From Pseudomonas costantinii (GTDB lineage Bacteria > Pseudomonadota > Gammaproteobacteria > Pseudomonadales > Pseudomonadaceae), in the NCBI RefSeq assembly GCF_001870435.1, contig NZ_MDDR01000065.1:186001-250000 (forward strand): DNA of 64,000 nt. Direction: 5' to 3'. Position numbers and translations under genes: made by a program. Positions 16,958-25,843 of this stretch are shown one piece after another. The notes beneath the pieces are model-generated. The model was not told where the DNA came from. It saw only the letters and a program-made list of their open reading frames with translations, and ran no database searches. Each line of letters begins with the position of its first letter. Position 1 is the first letter of the stretch.

Positions 16958-17881
16958 ATGATGAGCGCAAGGCACTTTCTCTCCCTGATGGATTGCACGC
17001 CCGAAGAGCTGGTCAGCGTGATCCGTCGAGGCATTGAGCTTAAAGACCTGCGTAACCGCGGCGTACTGTTCGAGCCTTTGAAAAACCGCGTGCTCGGGAT
17101 GATTTTCGAGAAGTCGTCGACCCGCACCCGCGTGTCTTTCGAAGCCGGCATGATTCAACTGGGTGGCCAGGCTATCTTCCTGTCATCGCGTGACACCCAA
17201 CTGGGCCGTGGCGAGCCGATCGCCGATAGCGCCAGGGTTATGTCGCGCATGCTCGATGCGGTGATGATTCGTACCTTTGCCCACAGTACCGTGACCGAAT
17301 TTTCCGCCAACTCCCGGGTACCGGTGATCAACGGCCTGTCCGATGACCTGCACCCCTGCCAATTACTGGCCGACATGCAAACCTTCCTTGAGCACCGTGG
17401 TTCGATCCAGGGCAAGACGGTGGCCTGGATCGGCGACGGCAACAATATGTGCAACAGTTATATAGAAGCGGCGATCCAGTTCGATTTCCAACTGCGCGTC
17501 GCTTGCCCGGAAGGCTACGAACCTGACGCCCGGTTCCTCGAACAGGCCGGCGATCGTGTCACTGTCGTGCGCGACCCGCGCGACGCCGTCATCGGCGCAC
17601 ATCTGGTCAGCACCGATGTCTGGACCTCCATGGGGCAGGAAGAAGAAACCGCCAAACGCCTGGCCCTGTTCGCGCCGTTCCAGGTAACCCGCGCATTGCT
17701 CGACCTGGCCGCGCCGGATGTGCTGTTCATGCACTGCCTGCCCGCGCACCGTGGCGAGGAAATCAGTGTCGACCTGCTCGACGACCCACGCTCGGTCGCC
17801 TGGGACCAGGCTGAAAACCGCCTGCACGCACAAAAGGCCTTGCTCGAATTCCTCGTGCCGCCGTCATATCACCACGCATGA
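16958..17881 (+). CDS. argF: Ornithine carbamoyltransferase, anabolic
   Basis: A 307-residue transcarbamoylase making citrulline from ornithine and carbamoyl phosphate. It has the carbamoyl-phosphate motif SSTRTRVSFE, the HPCQLLADMQT motif and the ornithine-site HCLPAHRGEE. Two ATGs stand side by side (16958 and 16961); the ribosome binding stretch AAAAAGG precedes both. It overlaps the following ABC ATPase gene by 4 bp (ATGA). Confidence 0.95.
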   Translation: MMSARHFLSLMDCTPEELVSVIRRGIELKDLRNRGVLFEPLKNRVLGMIFEKSSTRTRVSFEAGMIQLGGQAIFLSSRDTQLGRGEPIADSARVMSRMLDAVMIRTFAHSTVTEFSANSRVPVINGLSDDLHPCQLLADMQTFLEHRGSIQGKTVAWIGDGNNMCNSYIEAAIQFDFQLRVACPEGYEPDARFLEQAGDRVTVVRDPRDAVIGAHLVSTDVWTSMGQEEETAKRLALFAPFQVTRALLDLAAPDVLFMHCLPAHRGEEISVDLLDDPRSVAWDQAENRLHAQKALLEFLVPPSYHHA

Positions 17882-18987
17882 GTCAGCCATTACTGCTGAA
17901 CCTGCGCAATTTGGCATGCGGCTATCAGGATCAACGCGTGGTGCAAAACCTCAGCCTGCACCTCAACGCCGGCGACATCGGTTGCCTGCTGGGCTCTTCA
18001 GGCTGCGGCAAGACCACCACGTTGCGAGCGATTGCCGGGTTCGAACCGGTGCACGAAGGCGAGATCAGCCTGGCCGGCGAAGTGATCTCCAGTGCCGGAT
18101 TTACCCTGGCACCGGAGAAACGCCGGATCGGCATGGTGTTCCAGGACTACGCCCTGTTTCCCCACCTCAGCGTGGCCGACAACATCGTCTTCGGCATTCG
18201 CAAGCACCCGCAAAAAGAGCGAGTGGTCGCCGAACTGCTGGAACTGGTCAACCTGAAAAACCTGGGCAAGCGTTTCCCCCACGAGCTTTCCGGTGGCCAG
18301 CAACAACGCGTCGCCCTTGCTCGCGCCCTGGCGCCGGAACCGCAACTGTTGTTGCTGGATGAACCGTTCTCCAACCTCGATGGCGAACTGCGGCGCAAGC
18401 TCAGCCATGAGGTGCGTGAAATCCTCAAGGCACGTGGCACCAGTGCGATCCTGGTGACTCATGACCAGGAAGAAGCCTTCGCGGTGAGCGACCAGGTAGG
18501 CGTCTTCAAAGAGGGCCGTCTTGAGCAGTGGGACACGCCCTACAACCTCTATCACGAACCGCAGACGCCTTACGTCGCCAGCTTTATCGGTCAGGGTTAT
18601 TTCATTCGTGGCCAATTGAGCTCGCCGGAATCGGTCAACACCGAACTCGGTGACCTGCGCGGCAATCGCGCCTATACTTGGCCTATAGGTGGCGCGGTGG
18701 ATGTGTTGCTGCGCCCGGATGACATCGTCTACGCGCCGGACAGCGTGTTGAAAGCACGGATCGTCGGTAAAACCTTCCTTGGCGCCTCGACGCTGTACCG
18801 GCTGCAATTGCCGACGGGGGCGCAGCTGGAATCGATCTTCCCTAGTCATGCTGATCATCAGGTCGGTGTGGATGTGGGGATTCGTGTCGCCGCTGAACAC
18901 TTGGTGCTGTTCCAGGCTTCAGGCAGCGTTGCGGCGCAGATTCCTCATGCCGAGTTCGGCGTGCGCCGCTACAGCCCCACCAACTGA
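17878..18987 (+). CDS. Orphan ABC transporter ATP-binding protein (FbpC-like)
   Basis: A 369-residue importer ATPase of the CysA/FbpC/PotA type. Walker A GSSGCGKTT, signature LSGGQQQRVALARAL, Walker B LLLLDEPFSNLD and the H-loop VTHDQEEA are complete, followed by a C-terminal TOBE-like regulatory domain of about 130 residues. Iron(III) or a similar anion or polyamine is the usual substrate of this group. No permease or binding-protein gene is present on either side. The 4-bp overlap with argF, conserved in Pseudomonas (PA3537-PA3538), links its expression to arginine synthesis. Confidence 0.88.
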   Translation: MSQPLLLNLRNLACGYQDQRVVQNLSLHLNAGDIGCLLGSSGCGKTTTLRAIAGFEPVHEGEISLAGEVISSAGFTLAPEKRRIGMVFQDYALFPHLSVADNIVFGIRKHPQKERVVAELLELVNLKNLGKRFPHELSGGQQQRVALARALAPEPQLLLLDEPFSNLDGELRRKLSHEVREILKARGTSAILVTHDQEEAFAVSDQVGVFKEGRLEQWDTPYNLYHEPQTPYVASFIGQGYFIRGQLSSPESVNTELGDLRGNRAYTWPIGGAVDVLLRPDDIVYAPDSVLKARIVGKTFLGASTLYRLQLPTGAQLESIFPSHADHQVGVDVGIRVAAEHLVLFQASGSVAAQIPHAEFGVRRYSPTN

Positions 18988-19003
18988 AGAAACCGGATTA
19001 AAC

Positions 19004-19029
19004 ATGTGGGAGCAAGCCCGCTCCCACAT
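19004..19029. repeat. REP element after the ABC ATPase gene
   Basis: ATGTGGGAGC, AAGCCC, GCTCCCACAT: a perfect short hairpin of the abundant intergenic REP type of P. fluorescens. It may also act as a weak terminator or mRNA stabiliser. Confidence 0.8.
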
Positions 19030-19057
19030 TGGATTTACATTGTCGTCAAAAGTGAAT

Positions 19058-19528
19058 TTAAGCTCGGCCAATCGGCGCGAACTTGGCCTGAGTATGTTCA
19101 GCCAACACCGCTGCCGGTAGCTCCACTTCCAATCCCCGTCTCCCCGCACTCACAAAAATCGTCGCGAACGGCTGCGCTGTCTCATCGATAAAGGTGCGTA
19201 AACGCTTCTTCTGCCCCAAGGGACTGATGCCGCCCAACAAGTAACCGGTGGAACGTTGCGCCGCCGCCGGGTCAGCCATCTCGACTTTTTTCACCCCGGC
19301 AGCGTGGGCCAGCGCTTTCAAATCCAGACTTCCGACGACCGGCACCACCGCCACCAATAATTCGCCTTTCTCACTGCTGGCCAACAAGGTCTTGAATACC
19401 TGTGCCGGGTCGAGCCCCAATTTTTCCGCGGCCTCCAGGCCATACGAAGCCGCCTTGGGATCGTGCTCATAACTGTGAATGCGATGTTCGGCGCGAACTT
19501 TTTTCAACAGGTCCAGTGCGGGGGTCAT
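19058..19528 (-). CDS. ybaK: Cys-tRNA(Pro)/Cys-tRNA(Cys) deacylase YbaK
   Basis: A 156-residue YbaK/EbsC protein, started at ATG 19528 (MTPALDLLKKVRAEHRIHSY). It clears cysteine mis-charged on tRNA-Pro. Visible are the VFKTLLA segment with the catalytic lysine, the VVPVVGSLDLKALA region, and the glycine-rich loop GYLLGGISPLGQKKRL. Length matches the family. It ends close to the REP element and is transcribed towards the ABC ATPase gene. Confidence 0.92.
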   Translation of the reverse strand: MTPALDLLKKVRAEHRIHSYEHDPKAASYGLEAAEKLGLDPAQVFKTLLASSEKGELLVAVVPVVGSLDLKALAHAAGVKKVEMADPAAAQRSTGYLLGGISPLGQKKRLRTFIDETAQPFATIFVSAGRRGLEVELPAAVLAEHTQAKFAPIGRA

Positions 19529-19854
19529 GACTACTCCGGGCGTGGCAAACAGAGGGCCAATTCTAGGCCAAGCCCATGCAAAACGCTCTAGTGCGCCCCT
19601 TCTGTAATGAGTGCCCGCAGGGGTAAGCGTGATCATTCACCAGACCAATAGTTCGAAAATGACCAATGGTTCACTTTCGACCTTTGACAGCCGTCATTCT
19701 TGTCTATATTTTTTCGTTTCCGAATACAGTAGAAATAGCCCTACAGCATTCGAGCAGTAAGCCGCGTCCTGGATGGGGATCCTCGCCACGGTGAAAATCG
19801 CGCAACAGCCCGTTGAGGCTGTGCGCCAAACAAGAACAACAATCGAGGTTTTCC

Positions 19855-20709
19855 ATGACAACTGCTCTTCAACAGCCTTCACTTTCGAGTCAATGCATGG
19901 CCGAATTCCTGGGGACTGCGCTTCTGATCTTCTTCGGTACAGGATGTGTCGCTGCGCTCAAGGTCGCGGGTGCCAGCTTTGGGTTGTGGGAAATCAGTAT
20001 CATCTGGGGGGTCGGCGTCAGCATGGCGATCTACCTGAGCGCCGGAATTTCCGGGGCTCACCTCAATCCAGCGGTGAGTATCGCCCTGTGCATTTTCGCT
20101 GATTTCGAAAAGCGCAAACTGCCCTTCTATATCCTCGCCCAGATCGCCGGTGCGTTCTGCTCGGCCGCCTTGGTGTACACGCTCTATAGCAATCTTTTTT
20201 TCGATTACGAACAAACCCATCACATGGTTCGCGGCTCCCAGGCCAGCCTGGAATTGGCGTCGGTATTCTCCACCTACCCCCATGCCCTGCTGAGCACCGC
20301 CCAGGCATTCCTGGTGGAAGTGGTTATTACCGCGATCCTGATGGGCGTGATCATGGCCCTGACCGACGATAACAACGGCCTGCCACGCGGCCCGTTGGCC
20401 CCACTGCTGATCGGTCTGTTGATCGCAGTAATTGGCAGCGCCATGGGCCCGTTGACCGGCTTTGCGATGAACCCCGCGCGGGACTTCGGGCCCAAGCTGA
20501 TGACCTTTTTCGCCGGCTGGGGTGAAATAGCCTTTACTGGCGGACGCGATATTCCTTACTTCCTGGTTCCAATTTTCGCGCCAATTGTTGGCGCCTGCCT
20601 CGGTGCTGCGGCCTATCGCGGGTTGATTGCCCGTCATCTGCCAAGCGCCGCACCTGCTATAGCTGAAACAACTGACACGGCTGTCAACGGCAAGACGCAT
20701 ATTTCCTGA
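19855..20709 (+). CDS. glpF: Glycerol uptake facilitator
   Basis: A 284-residue aquaglyceroporin of the inner membrane with six membrane segments and two NPA half-helices, SGAHLNPAVS and FAMNPARDFGP (aspartate after the second NPA arginine is typical of glycerol facilitators). Start is ATG 19855 (MTTALQQPSLSSQCMAEFLG) with AGGTTTT just upstream. It is the first gene of the glycerol cluster glpF-glpK-glpR-glpD. The 218-bp upstream region holds TTCGAAAATGA (19672-) and TTTTTTCGTTTCCGAA (about 19706-19722), plausible GlpR half-sites. Confidence 0.95.
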   Translation: MTTALQQPSLSSQCMAEFLGTALLIFFGTGCVAALKVAGASFGLWEISIIWGVGVSMAIYLSAGISGAHLNPAVSIALCIFADFEKRKLPFYILAQIAGAFCSAALVYTLYSNLFFDYEQTHHMVRGSQASLELASVFSTYPHALLSTAQAFLVEVVITAILMGVIMALTDDNNGLPRGPLAPLLIGLLIAVIGSAMGPLTGFAMNPARDFGPKLMTFFAGWGEIAFTGGRDIPYFLVPIFAPIVGACLGAAAYRGLIARHLPSAAPAIAETTDTAVNGKTHIS

Positions 20710-20790
20710 TAGCGCCAGCCTGGTCCCCACTGCCCTTTTGCGGCCCAGGCTGATTACTCACTTCCTTATTTTCCGTCCAAGGCAATCGAC

Positions 20791-22296
20791 ATGACCGACA
20801 TTCAGAATAAGAACTACATCATTGCCCTTGATCAGGGCACCACCAGTTCGCGGGCGATCATCTTTGATCGCGACGCCAATGTGGTCTGCACCGCCCAGCG
20901 TGAATTCGCCCAGCATTACCCGCAAGCCGGTTGGGTCGAGCATGACCCGATGGAAATTTTCGCCACCCAGAGCGCGGTCATGGTCGAGGCCTTGGCCCAG
21001 GCCGGCCTGCACCATGACCAAGTCGCCGCCATCGGCATCACCAACCAGCGTGAAACCACCGTAGTCTGGGACAAGGTCACCGGCCGCCCGATCTACAACG
21101 CGATCGTCTGGCAGTGCCGCCGCAGCACTGAGATCTGCCAGCAACTCAAGCGCGACGGCCACGAGCAATACATCAGCGACACCACCGGCCTGGTCACCGA
21201 CCCGTACTTTTCCGGCACCAAGCTGAAGTGGATCCTCGACAACGTCGAAGGCAGCCGCGAGCGTGCACGCAACGGCGAGCTGCTGTTCGGTACCGTCGAC
21301 AGCTGGCTGATCTGGAAATTTACCGGCGGCAAAACCCACGTCACCGACTACACCAACGCCTCGCGCACCATGCTCTTCAACATCCACTCGCTGGAGTGGG
21401 ATTCGAAGATGCTGGAAATCCTCGATATCCCGCGCGAAATGCTGCCGGAAGTGAAGTCTTCCTCGGAAATTTACGGCCGCACCAAAAGCGGCATCGCCAT
21501 CGGCGGCATCGCCGGTGACCAGCAGGCCGCGTTGTTCGGCCAGATGTGCGTGGAAGCCGGCCAAGCCAAGAATACCTACGGCACCGGCTGCTTCCTGCTG
21601 ATGAACACTGGCGACAAAGCCGTGAAGTCCAAACACGGCATGCTCACCACCATCGCCTGCGGTCCGCGTGGCGAAGTCGCTTACGCCCTGGAAGGCGCGG
21701 TATTCAACGGCGGCTCCACCGTGCAATGGCTGCGTGACGAGCTGAAGATCATCGCTGATGCCACCGACACCGAATACTTCGCCAACAAGGTCAAGGACAG
21801 CAACGGCGTGTATCTGGTCCCGGCATTCACCGGTCTGGGCGCTCCGTACTGGGACCCCTACGCCCGTGGCGCACTGTTCGGCCTGACTCGCGGTGTACGT
21901 GTAGATCACATTATTCGTGCAGCCCTGGAGTCGATTGCCTACCAGACCCGCGACGTGCTGGACGCAATGCAGCAGGATTCCGGCGAACGCCTCAAAGCCC
22001 TGCGTGTGGATGGTGGCGCTGTTGCCAACAACTTCCTGATGCAGTTCCAGGCCGACATCCTCGGCACCCAGGTTGAACGCCCGCAAATGCGTGAGACCAC
22101 CGCACTCGGCGCCGCTTACCTGGCAGGCCTGGCTTGTGGCTTCTGGAGCAGCCTGGACGAACTGCGCGGCAAGGCCGTCATCGAGCGCGAATTCGAACCA
22201 CAGCTTGAAGAAACGGCCAAAGAGAAACTGTACGCCGGCTGGCAAAAAGCGGTCAGCCGCACCCGCGACTGGGAACCGCACGAAGGCGCTGAATAA
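20791..22296 (+). CDS. glpK: Glycerol kinase
   Basis: A 501-residue FGGY-family kinase that phosphorylates glycerol to sn-glycerol-3-phosphate. The N-terminal phosphate loop ALDQGTTSSRAI, the FGGY signature region NTYGTGCFLLMNTG and the C-terminal FGGY motif DGGAVANNFLMQFQAD are present. Full length, 82 bp after glpF on the same strand, probably co-transcribed. Confidence 0.97.
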   Translation: MTDIQNKNYIIALDQGTTSSRAIIFDRDANVVCTAQREFAQHYPQAGWVEHDPMEIFATQSAVMVEALAQAGLHHDQVAAIGITNQRETTVVWDKVTGRPIYNAIVWQCRRSTEICQQLKRDGHEQYISDTTGLVTDPYFSGTKLKWILDNVEGSRERARNGELLFGTVDSWLIWKFTGGKTHVTDYTNASRTMLFNIHSLEWDSKMLEILDIPREMLPEVKSSSEIYGRTKSGIAIGGIAGDQQAALFGQMCVEAGQAKNTYGTGCFLLMNTGDKAVKSKHGMLTTIACGPRGEVAYALEGAVFNGGSTVQWLRDELKIIADATDTEYFANKVKDSNGVYLVPAFTGLGAPYWDPYARGALFGLTRGVRVDHIIRAALESIAYQTRDVLDAMQQDSGERLKALRVDGGAVANNFLMQFQADILGTQVERPQMRETTALGAAYLAGLACGFWSSLDELRGKAVIEREFEPQLEETAKEKLYAGWQKAVSRTRDWEPHEGAE

Positions 22297-22391
22297 GCCA
22301 ACCGCCGGACCCACATTGGGTTGTAACTGGTAGGGAGCAGATTCCTGGGTCATCATGGGCGACTTTTGTATGGCAGCCCAAAGGACGCCCC

Positions 22392-23147
22392 ATGAATCTG
22401 CCTCCCCGCCAGCAACAAATCCTCGAGCTGGTCCGCGAACGCGGCTATGTGAGTATCGAGGAAATGGCGCAGCTATTCGTTGTCACGCCGCAAACTATCC
22501 GCCGCGATATCAACCAACTGGCGGACGCCAATCTGCTGCGTCGCTACCACGGCGGCGCGGCTTATGACTCCAGTGTCGAGAACACCGCGTACGCCATGCG
22601 TGCCGACCAGATGCGCGATGAGAAACAGCGCATCGGCGAAGCCATCGCCGCGCAAATCCCCGATCACGCCTCGCTGTTCATCAATATCGGCACTACCACC
22701 GAATCCATCGCCCGTGCGCTGCTCAATCATAATCACCTGAAAATCATCACCAACAACCTCAACGTCGCCACCATGCTCAGTGCCAAGGACGACTTCGATG
22801 TGTTGCTGACTGGCGGCAATGTGCGGCGTGATGGTGGCGTGGTCGGCCAGGCCAGCGTCGACTTCATCAACCAGTTCAAGGTCGACTTTGCCTTGGTGGG
22901 CATCAGCGGTATTGACGAAGATGGCAGCCTGTTGGACTTCGATTACCAGGAAGTTCGGGTTTCCCAGGCGATCATTGCCAATGCACGCCAGGTGATCCTG
23001 GCGGCGGACTCCAGCAAATTCGGGCGCAATGCCATGATTCGCCTGGGACCGATCAGCTTGGTGGACTGTTTGGTGACCGATCAACAGCCGGTACCGGCGC
23101 TGGTGCAACTGTTGAACCAGCATAAGGTTCGCCTCGAAGTCGTGTAG
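22392..23147 (+). CDS. glpR: Glycerol-3-phosphate regulon repressor
   Basis: A 251-residue DeoR-family repressor. The N-terminal helix-turn-helix is LPPRQQQILELVRERGYVSIEE with the family signature TPQTIRRDINQL. The C-terminal sugar-phosphate sensing domain (GGNVRRDGGVVGQASVDFI, VGISGIDEDGSLLDFD) follows. It should bind glp promoters and let go when glycerol-3-phosphate is bound. Position between glpK and glpD matches other Pseudomonas. Confidence 0.95.
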   Translation: MNLPPRQQQILELVRERGYVSIEEMAQLFVVTPQTIRRDINQLADANLLRRYHGGAAYDSSVENTAYAMRADQMRDEKQRIGEAIAAQIPDHASLFINIGTTTESIARALLNHNHLKIITNNLNVATMLSAKDDFDVLLTGGNVRRDGGVVGQASVDFINQFKVDFALVGISGIDEDGSLLDFDYQEVRVSQAIIANARQVILAADSSKFGRNAMIRLGPISLVDCLVTDQQPVPALVQLLNQHKVRLEVV

Positions 23148-23160
23148 CGCCTGACCTGCT

Positions 23161-23258
23161 CGTTCCCACGCTCCGCGTGGGAATGCATCGCAGGACGCTC
23201 CGCGTCCGCTCTATGACGCAGAGCGTCACGGGCTGAATTCCCACGCGGGGCGTGGGAA
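23161..23258. repeat. Mosaic of REP-type palindromes between glpR and glpD
   Basis: At least three hairpins lie in tandem: CGTTCCCACG...CGTGGGAATG (23161-23185), GGACGCTCCGCGTCC (23193-23207) and TTCCCACGCGGGGCGTGGGAA (23238-23258), with GACGCAGAGCGTC between them. The same CGTTCCCACGCTC core occurs at 28181-28207. This is a BIME-like cluster; it may end or stabilise the glpFKR transcript. Confidence 0.8.
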
Positions 23259-23345
23259 CTATCAGTTCACAAATTTTCCTTTCGCCGCCCTTCGATGAGT
23301 TTTTTCAATCGAAGTCGGGTGGCTGCGCGCGCGTTTATCAGCTAC

Positions 23346-23375
23346 CATTTTCGCAAATGAACATTAATGTTCGAA
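23346..23375. promoter_or_regulatory. Candidate GlpR operator upstream of glpD
   Basis: AATGTTCGAA (23366-23375) fits the E. coli GlpR half-site WATKYTCGWW exactly, and CATTTTCGCA (23346-23355) fits at eight of ten positions, 20 bp away. The Pseudomonas consensus may differ, so this is a proposal. Confidence 0.4.
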
Positions 23376-23407
23376 TTCCAAGACGAAAAAGATCGCGAGG
23401 CTAGCCG

Positions 23408-24946
23408 ATGAACCCTTCCACCTTGCCTGCTCCACCGCTTGCCGAAGTCTATGACGTTGCCGTAATCGGTGGCGGGATCAATGGCGTTGGCATTGCAGCA
23501 GACGCAGCCGGTCGCGGGTTGTCGGTATTCCTTTGCGAAAAGGACGACTTGGCCAGCCACACGTCCTCCGCCAGCAGCAAGCTGATCCACGGTGGCCTGC
23601 GTTACCTCGAACATTACGAATTCCGCTTGGTGCGCGAAGCCCTTGCCGAACGCGAAGTGCTGTTGGCCAAGGCACCGCACATCGTCAAGCAGATGCGATT
23701 CGTGTTGCCTCACCGTCCGCATCTGCGCCCTGCGTGGATGATCCGCGCCGGTCTGTTCCTGTATGACCACCTGGGCAAGCGCGAAAAACTCGCCGGCTCC
23801 AAAAGCCTCAAGTTCGGACCTGACAGCCCGCTTAAAAGCGAAATCACCAAAGGCTTCGAATACTCCGACTGCTGGGTCGACGATGCCCGCCTGGTTGTGC
23901 TTAACGCCATGGCCGCCCGCGAAAAAGGCGCGCACATCCACACCCAGACCCGTTGCATCAGCGCGCACCGCAGCAACGGCCTGTGGGAAATGAACATGGA
24001 GCGTGCCGATGGCAGCCTGTTCTCGATCCGCGCCCGAGCACTGGTGAATGCCGCCGGTCCGTGGGTCGCCAAGTTCATCAAGGATGACCTGAAGCTGGAT
24101 TCGCCTTACGGCATCCGCCTGATCCAGGGCAGCCACCTGATCGTGCCAAAGCTGTACGAGGGCGCCCACGCACATATTCTGCAGAACGAAGACCAGCGCA
24201 TCGTCTTCACCATTCCCTACTTGAACGACCTGACCATCATCGGCACCACGGACCGTGAATACACCGGTGACCCGGCGAAGGTAACGATTACCGAAGGTGA
24301 AACCGACTACATGCTCAATGTGGTCAACGCGCACTTCAAGAAGCAGTTGAGCCGCGCCGATATCGTCCACACCTATTCCGGTGTACGCCCACTGTGCAAC
24401 GACGAGTCGGATAACCCGTCGGCCATCACCCGCGACTACACCCTGGCGCTGTCCGGTGGTAATGGCGAAGCACCGATCCTGTCGGTGTTCGGTGGCAAGC
24501 TGACCACCTACCGCAAACTCGCCGAGTCGGCGATGGCGCAGTTGGCGCCGTATTTCACCCAGATGCGCCCGAGCTGGACGGCCACGGCCAGCCTGCCTGG
24601 TGGCGAAAACATGAGCACGCCAGAGGCCTTGGCCGAAGCCATCCGTGCCAAGTTCGACTGGGTGCCAAGCGAGATCGCCCGTCGTTGGTCCACCACCTAT
24701 GGCAGCCGCACCTGGCGCCTGCTGGAAGGCGTTCAGTCACTCGCGGACCTCGGCGAGCACCTCGGTGGTGGCCTTTACACCCGCGAAGTCGATTACCTGT
24801 GCGCAGAAGAGTGGGCGACCCAGCCCCAGGACGTGCTGTGGCGCCGCACCAAGCTTGGCCTGTTCACCACACCGCAGGAACAAGAAAACGTGCAGCGTTA
24901 CCTGTCGAAGGTTGAGCAAAACCGCGCAAAGATTGAAGCGGCCTGA
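23408..24946 (+). CDS. glpD: Aerobic glycerol-3-phosphate dehydrogenase
   Basis: A 512-residue FAD enzyme that oxidises glycerol-3-phosphate to dihydroxyacetone phosphate at the inner membrane and feeds electrons to ubiquinone. It has the dinucleotide-binding VIGGGINGVGIAADAAGRG, the DAO-type LIHGGLRYLEHYEFRLV and the motif IGTTDREYTGDP. Start ATG 23408; separate promoter region of about 150 bp with a putative GlpR site. Confidence 0.97.
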   Translation: MNPSTLPAPPLAEVYDVAVIGGGINGVGIAADAAGRGLSVFLCEKDDLASHTSSASSKLIHGGLRYLEHYEFRLVREALAEREVLLAKAPHIVKQMRFVLPHRPHLRPAWMIRAGLFLYDHLGKREKLAGSKSLKFGPDSPLKSEITKGFEYSDCWVDDARLVVLNAMAAREKGAHIHTQTRCISAHRSNGLWEMNMERADGSLFSIRARALVNAAGPWVAKFIKDDLKLDSPYGIRLIQGSHLIVPKLYEGAHAHILQNEDQRIVFTIPYLNDLTIIGTTDREYTGDPAKVTITEGETDYMLNVVNAHFKKQLSRADIVHTYSGVRPLCNDESDNPSAITRDYTLALSGGNGEAPILSVFGGKLTTYRKLAESAMAQLAPYFTQMRPSWTATASLPGGENMSTPEALAEAIRAKFDWVPSEIARRWSTTYGSRTWRLLEGVQSLADLGEHLGGGLYTREVDYLCAEEWATQPQDVLWRRTKLGLFTTPQEQENVQRYLSKVEQNRAKIEAA

Positions 24947-24960
24947 TAAGGCCGAAATGA

Positions 24961-24996
24961 AAAGCCCCTGCACCGAAAGGTCCAGGGGCTTTTTTA
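24961..24996. terminator. Terminator of glpD, shared with the Sel1-repeat gene
   Basis: AAAAGCCCCTG ... CAGGGGCTTTTTT. The convergent Sel1-repeat gene stops inside the right edge of this structure. Confidence 0.85.
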
Positions 24997-25719
24997 TGCC
25001 TCGAGCGCCTGGCACTGATAACGCAGGCCCATTTCGCGGATCGCGCTGAAAGCCGAGCCCAACAGCACCGGGTAAGCCGCCTGCAGGAAACCCGGCGTCG
25101 CGGTTGTCAGGGCGCGCTCAAGCCATACGCAGGCTTGGGCCTCATCGCCCGCTTCCACCAACTCGGCGGCATGGTTGTATTGCCCGCGAAAATCCCCGGC
25201 CTCAGCCGAACGCTGATACCACTGCCGCGCCACTTGCACATCCTTGGGCACTACAACGCCTTCGTGGTGAAAGCGCCCCAGCAGGTTCATCGACTTGGCA
25301 TGCCCTTTTGCCGCGGCCTGACCGAACAGCGCAAACGCGGCGATAAGGTCGCGCTCCACACCGCGCCCGCGCGTCAGCAGTTGGCCATAGTTGTACAAGC
25401 CCCAATCCAATCCCAGATCGGCGGCTTGCCGGTAATGCCTGGCGCACTCGGTCAGATCGACTTCACAGCCCCAGCCGTTCTCCAGACAGCGCCCGACCAT
25501 GTTGATCGCCATCGGGTGGCGCTGCAGCGCGGCAATACGAAACCAGCTCAACGCCAGCGGCTCGTCCTTCTGGATGCCACGGCCGTCGAGCAACAGCTGG
25601 GCCAGGGTCGCTTGCGCGTCGACATCGCCAAGTTGCGCCGCATGCATGACCCAGCGCGCATAGGCGCGAGGGTTGTCGCCGATTTCAGACACATCACTGC
25701 CTGATTGCCCACTTTGCAT
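24994..25719 (-). CDS. Sel1/TPR-repeat protein
   Basis: A 241-residue protein built of Sel1-like repeats: DAQATLAQLLLDGRGIQKDE, MAINMVGRCLENGWGCEVD, WGLYNYGQLLTRGRGVERD and SMNLLGRFHHEGVVVPKD are successive units of about 36 residues. No signal peptide is seen, so a cytoplasmic adaptor role is likely. It lies divergent to the catecholate receptor gene, 124 bp apart. In P. aeruginosa a Sel1 gene (PA4516) belongs to the piuA-piuC locus, so an iron-uptake connection is plausible. The start is uncertain; a second Met lies at residue 25. Confidence 0.82.
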   Translation of the reverse strand: MQSGQSGSDVSEIGDNPRAYARWVMHAAQLGDVDAQATLAQLLLDGRGIQKDEPLALSWFRIAALQRHPMAINMVGRCLENGWGCEVDLTECARHYRQAADLGLDWGLYNYGQLLTRGRGVERDLIAAFALFGQAAAKGHAKSMNLLGRFHHEGVVVPKDVQVARQWYQRSAEAGDFRGQYNHAAELVEAGDEAQACVWLERALTTATPGFLQAAYPVLLGSAFSAIREMGLRYQCQALEA

Positions 25720-25843
25720 ACGTGCCCCACATGGCGATCCAGGACCGCAAAAGCTTCATGAATTATTTAGTTACAAACTATCGCATTTGAGATCACTTAT
25801 CAATTACGATCACCTCTCACTTTCACTCACACGAGAATACTCA

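Noticed and set aside
20758..22356. 532-codon open frame opposite glpK
   Set aside because: Complementary frame of a strongly conserved kinase; no recognisable family and codon use of a shadow.
25781..25801. Fur box before the catecholate receptor gene
   Set aside because: TCGCATTTGAGATCACTTATC has too few matches to the consensus to be called by eye, though iron control is expected.
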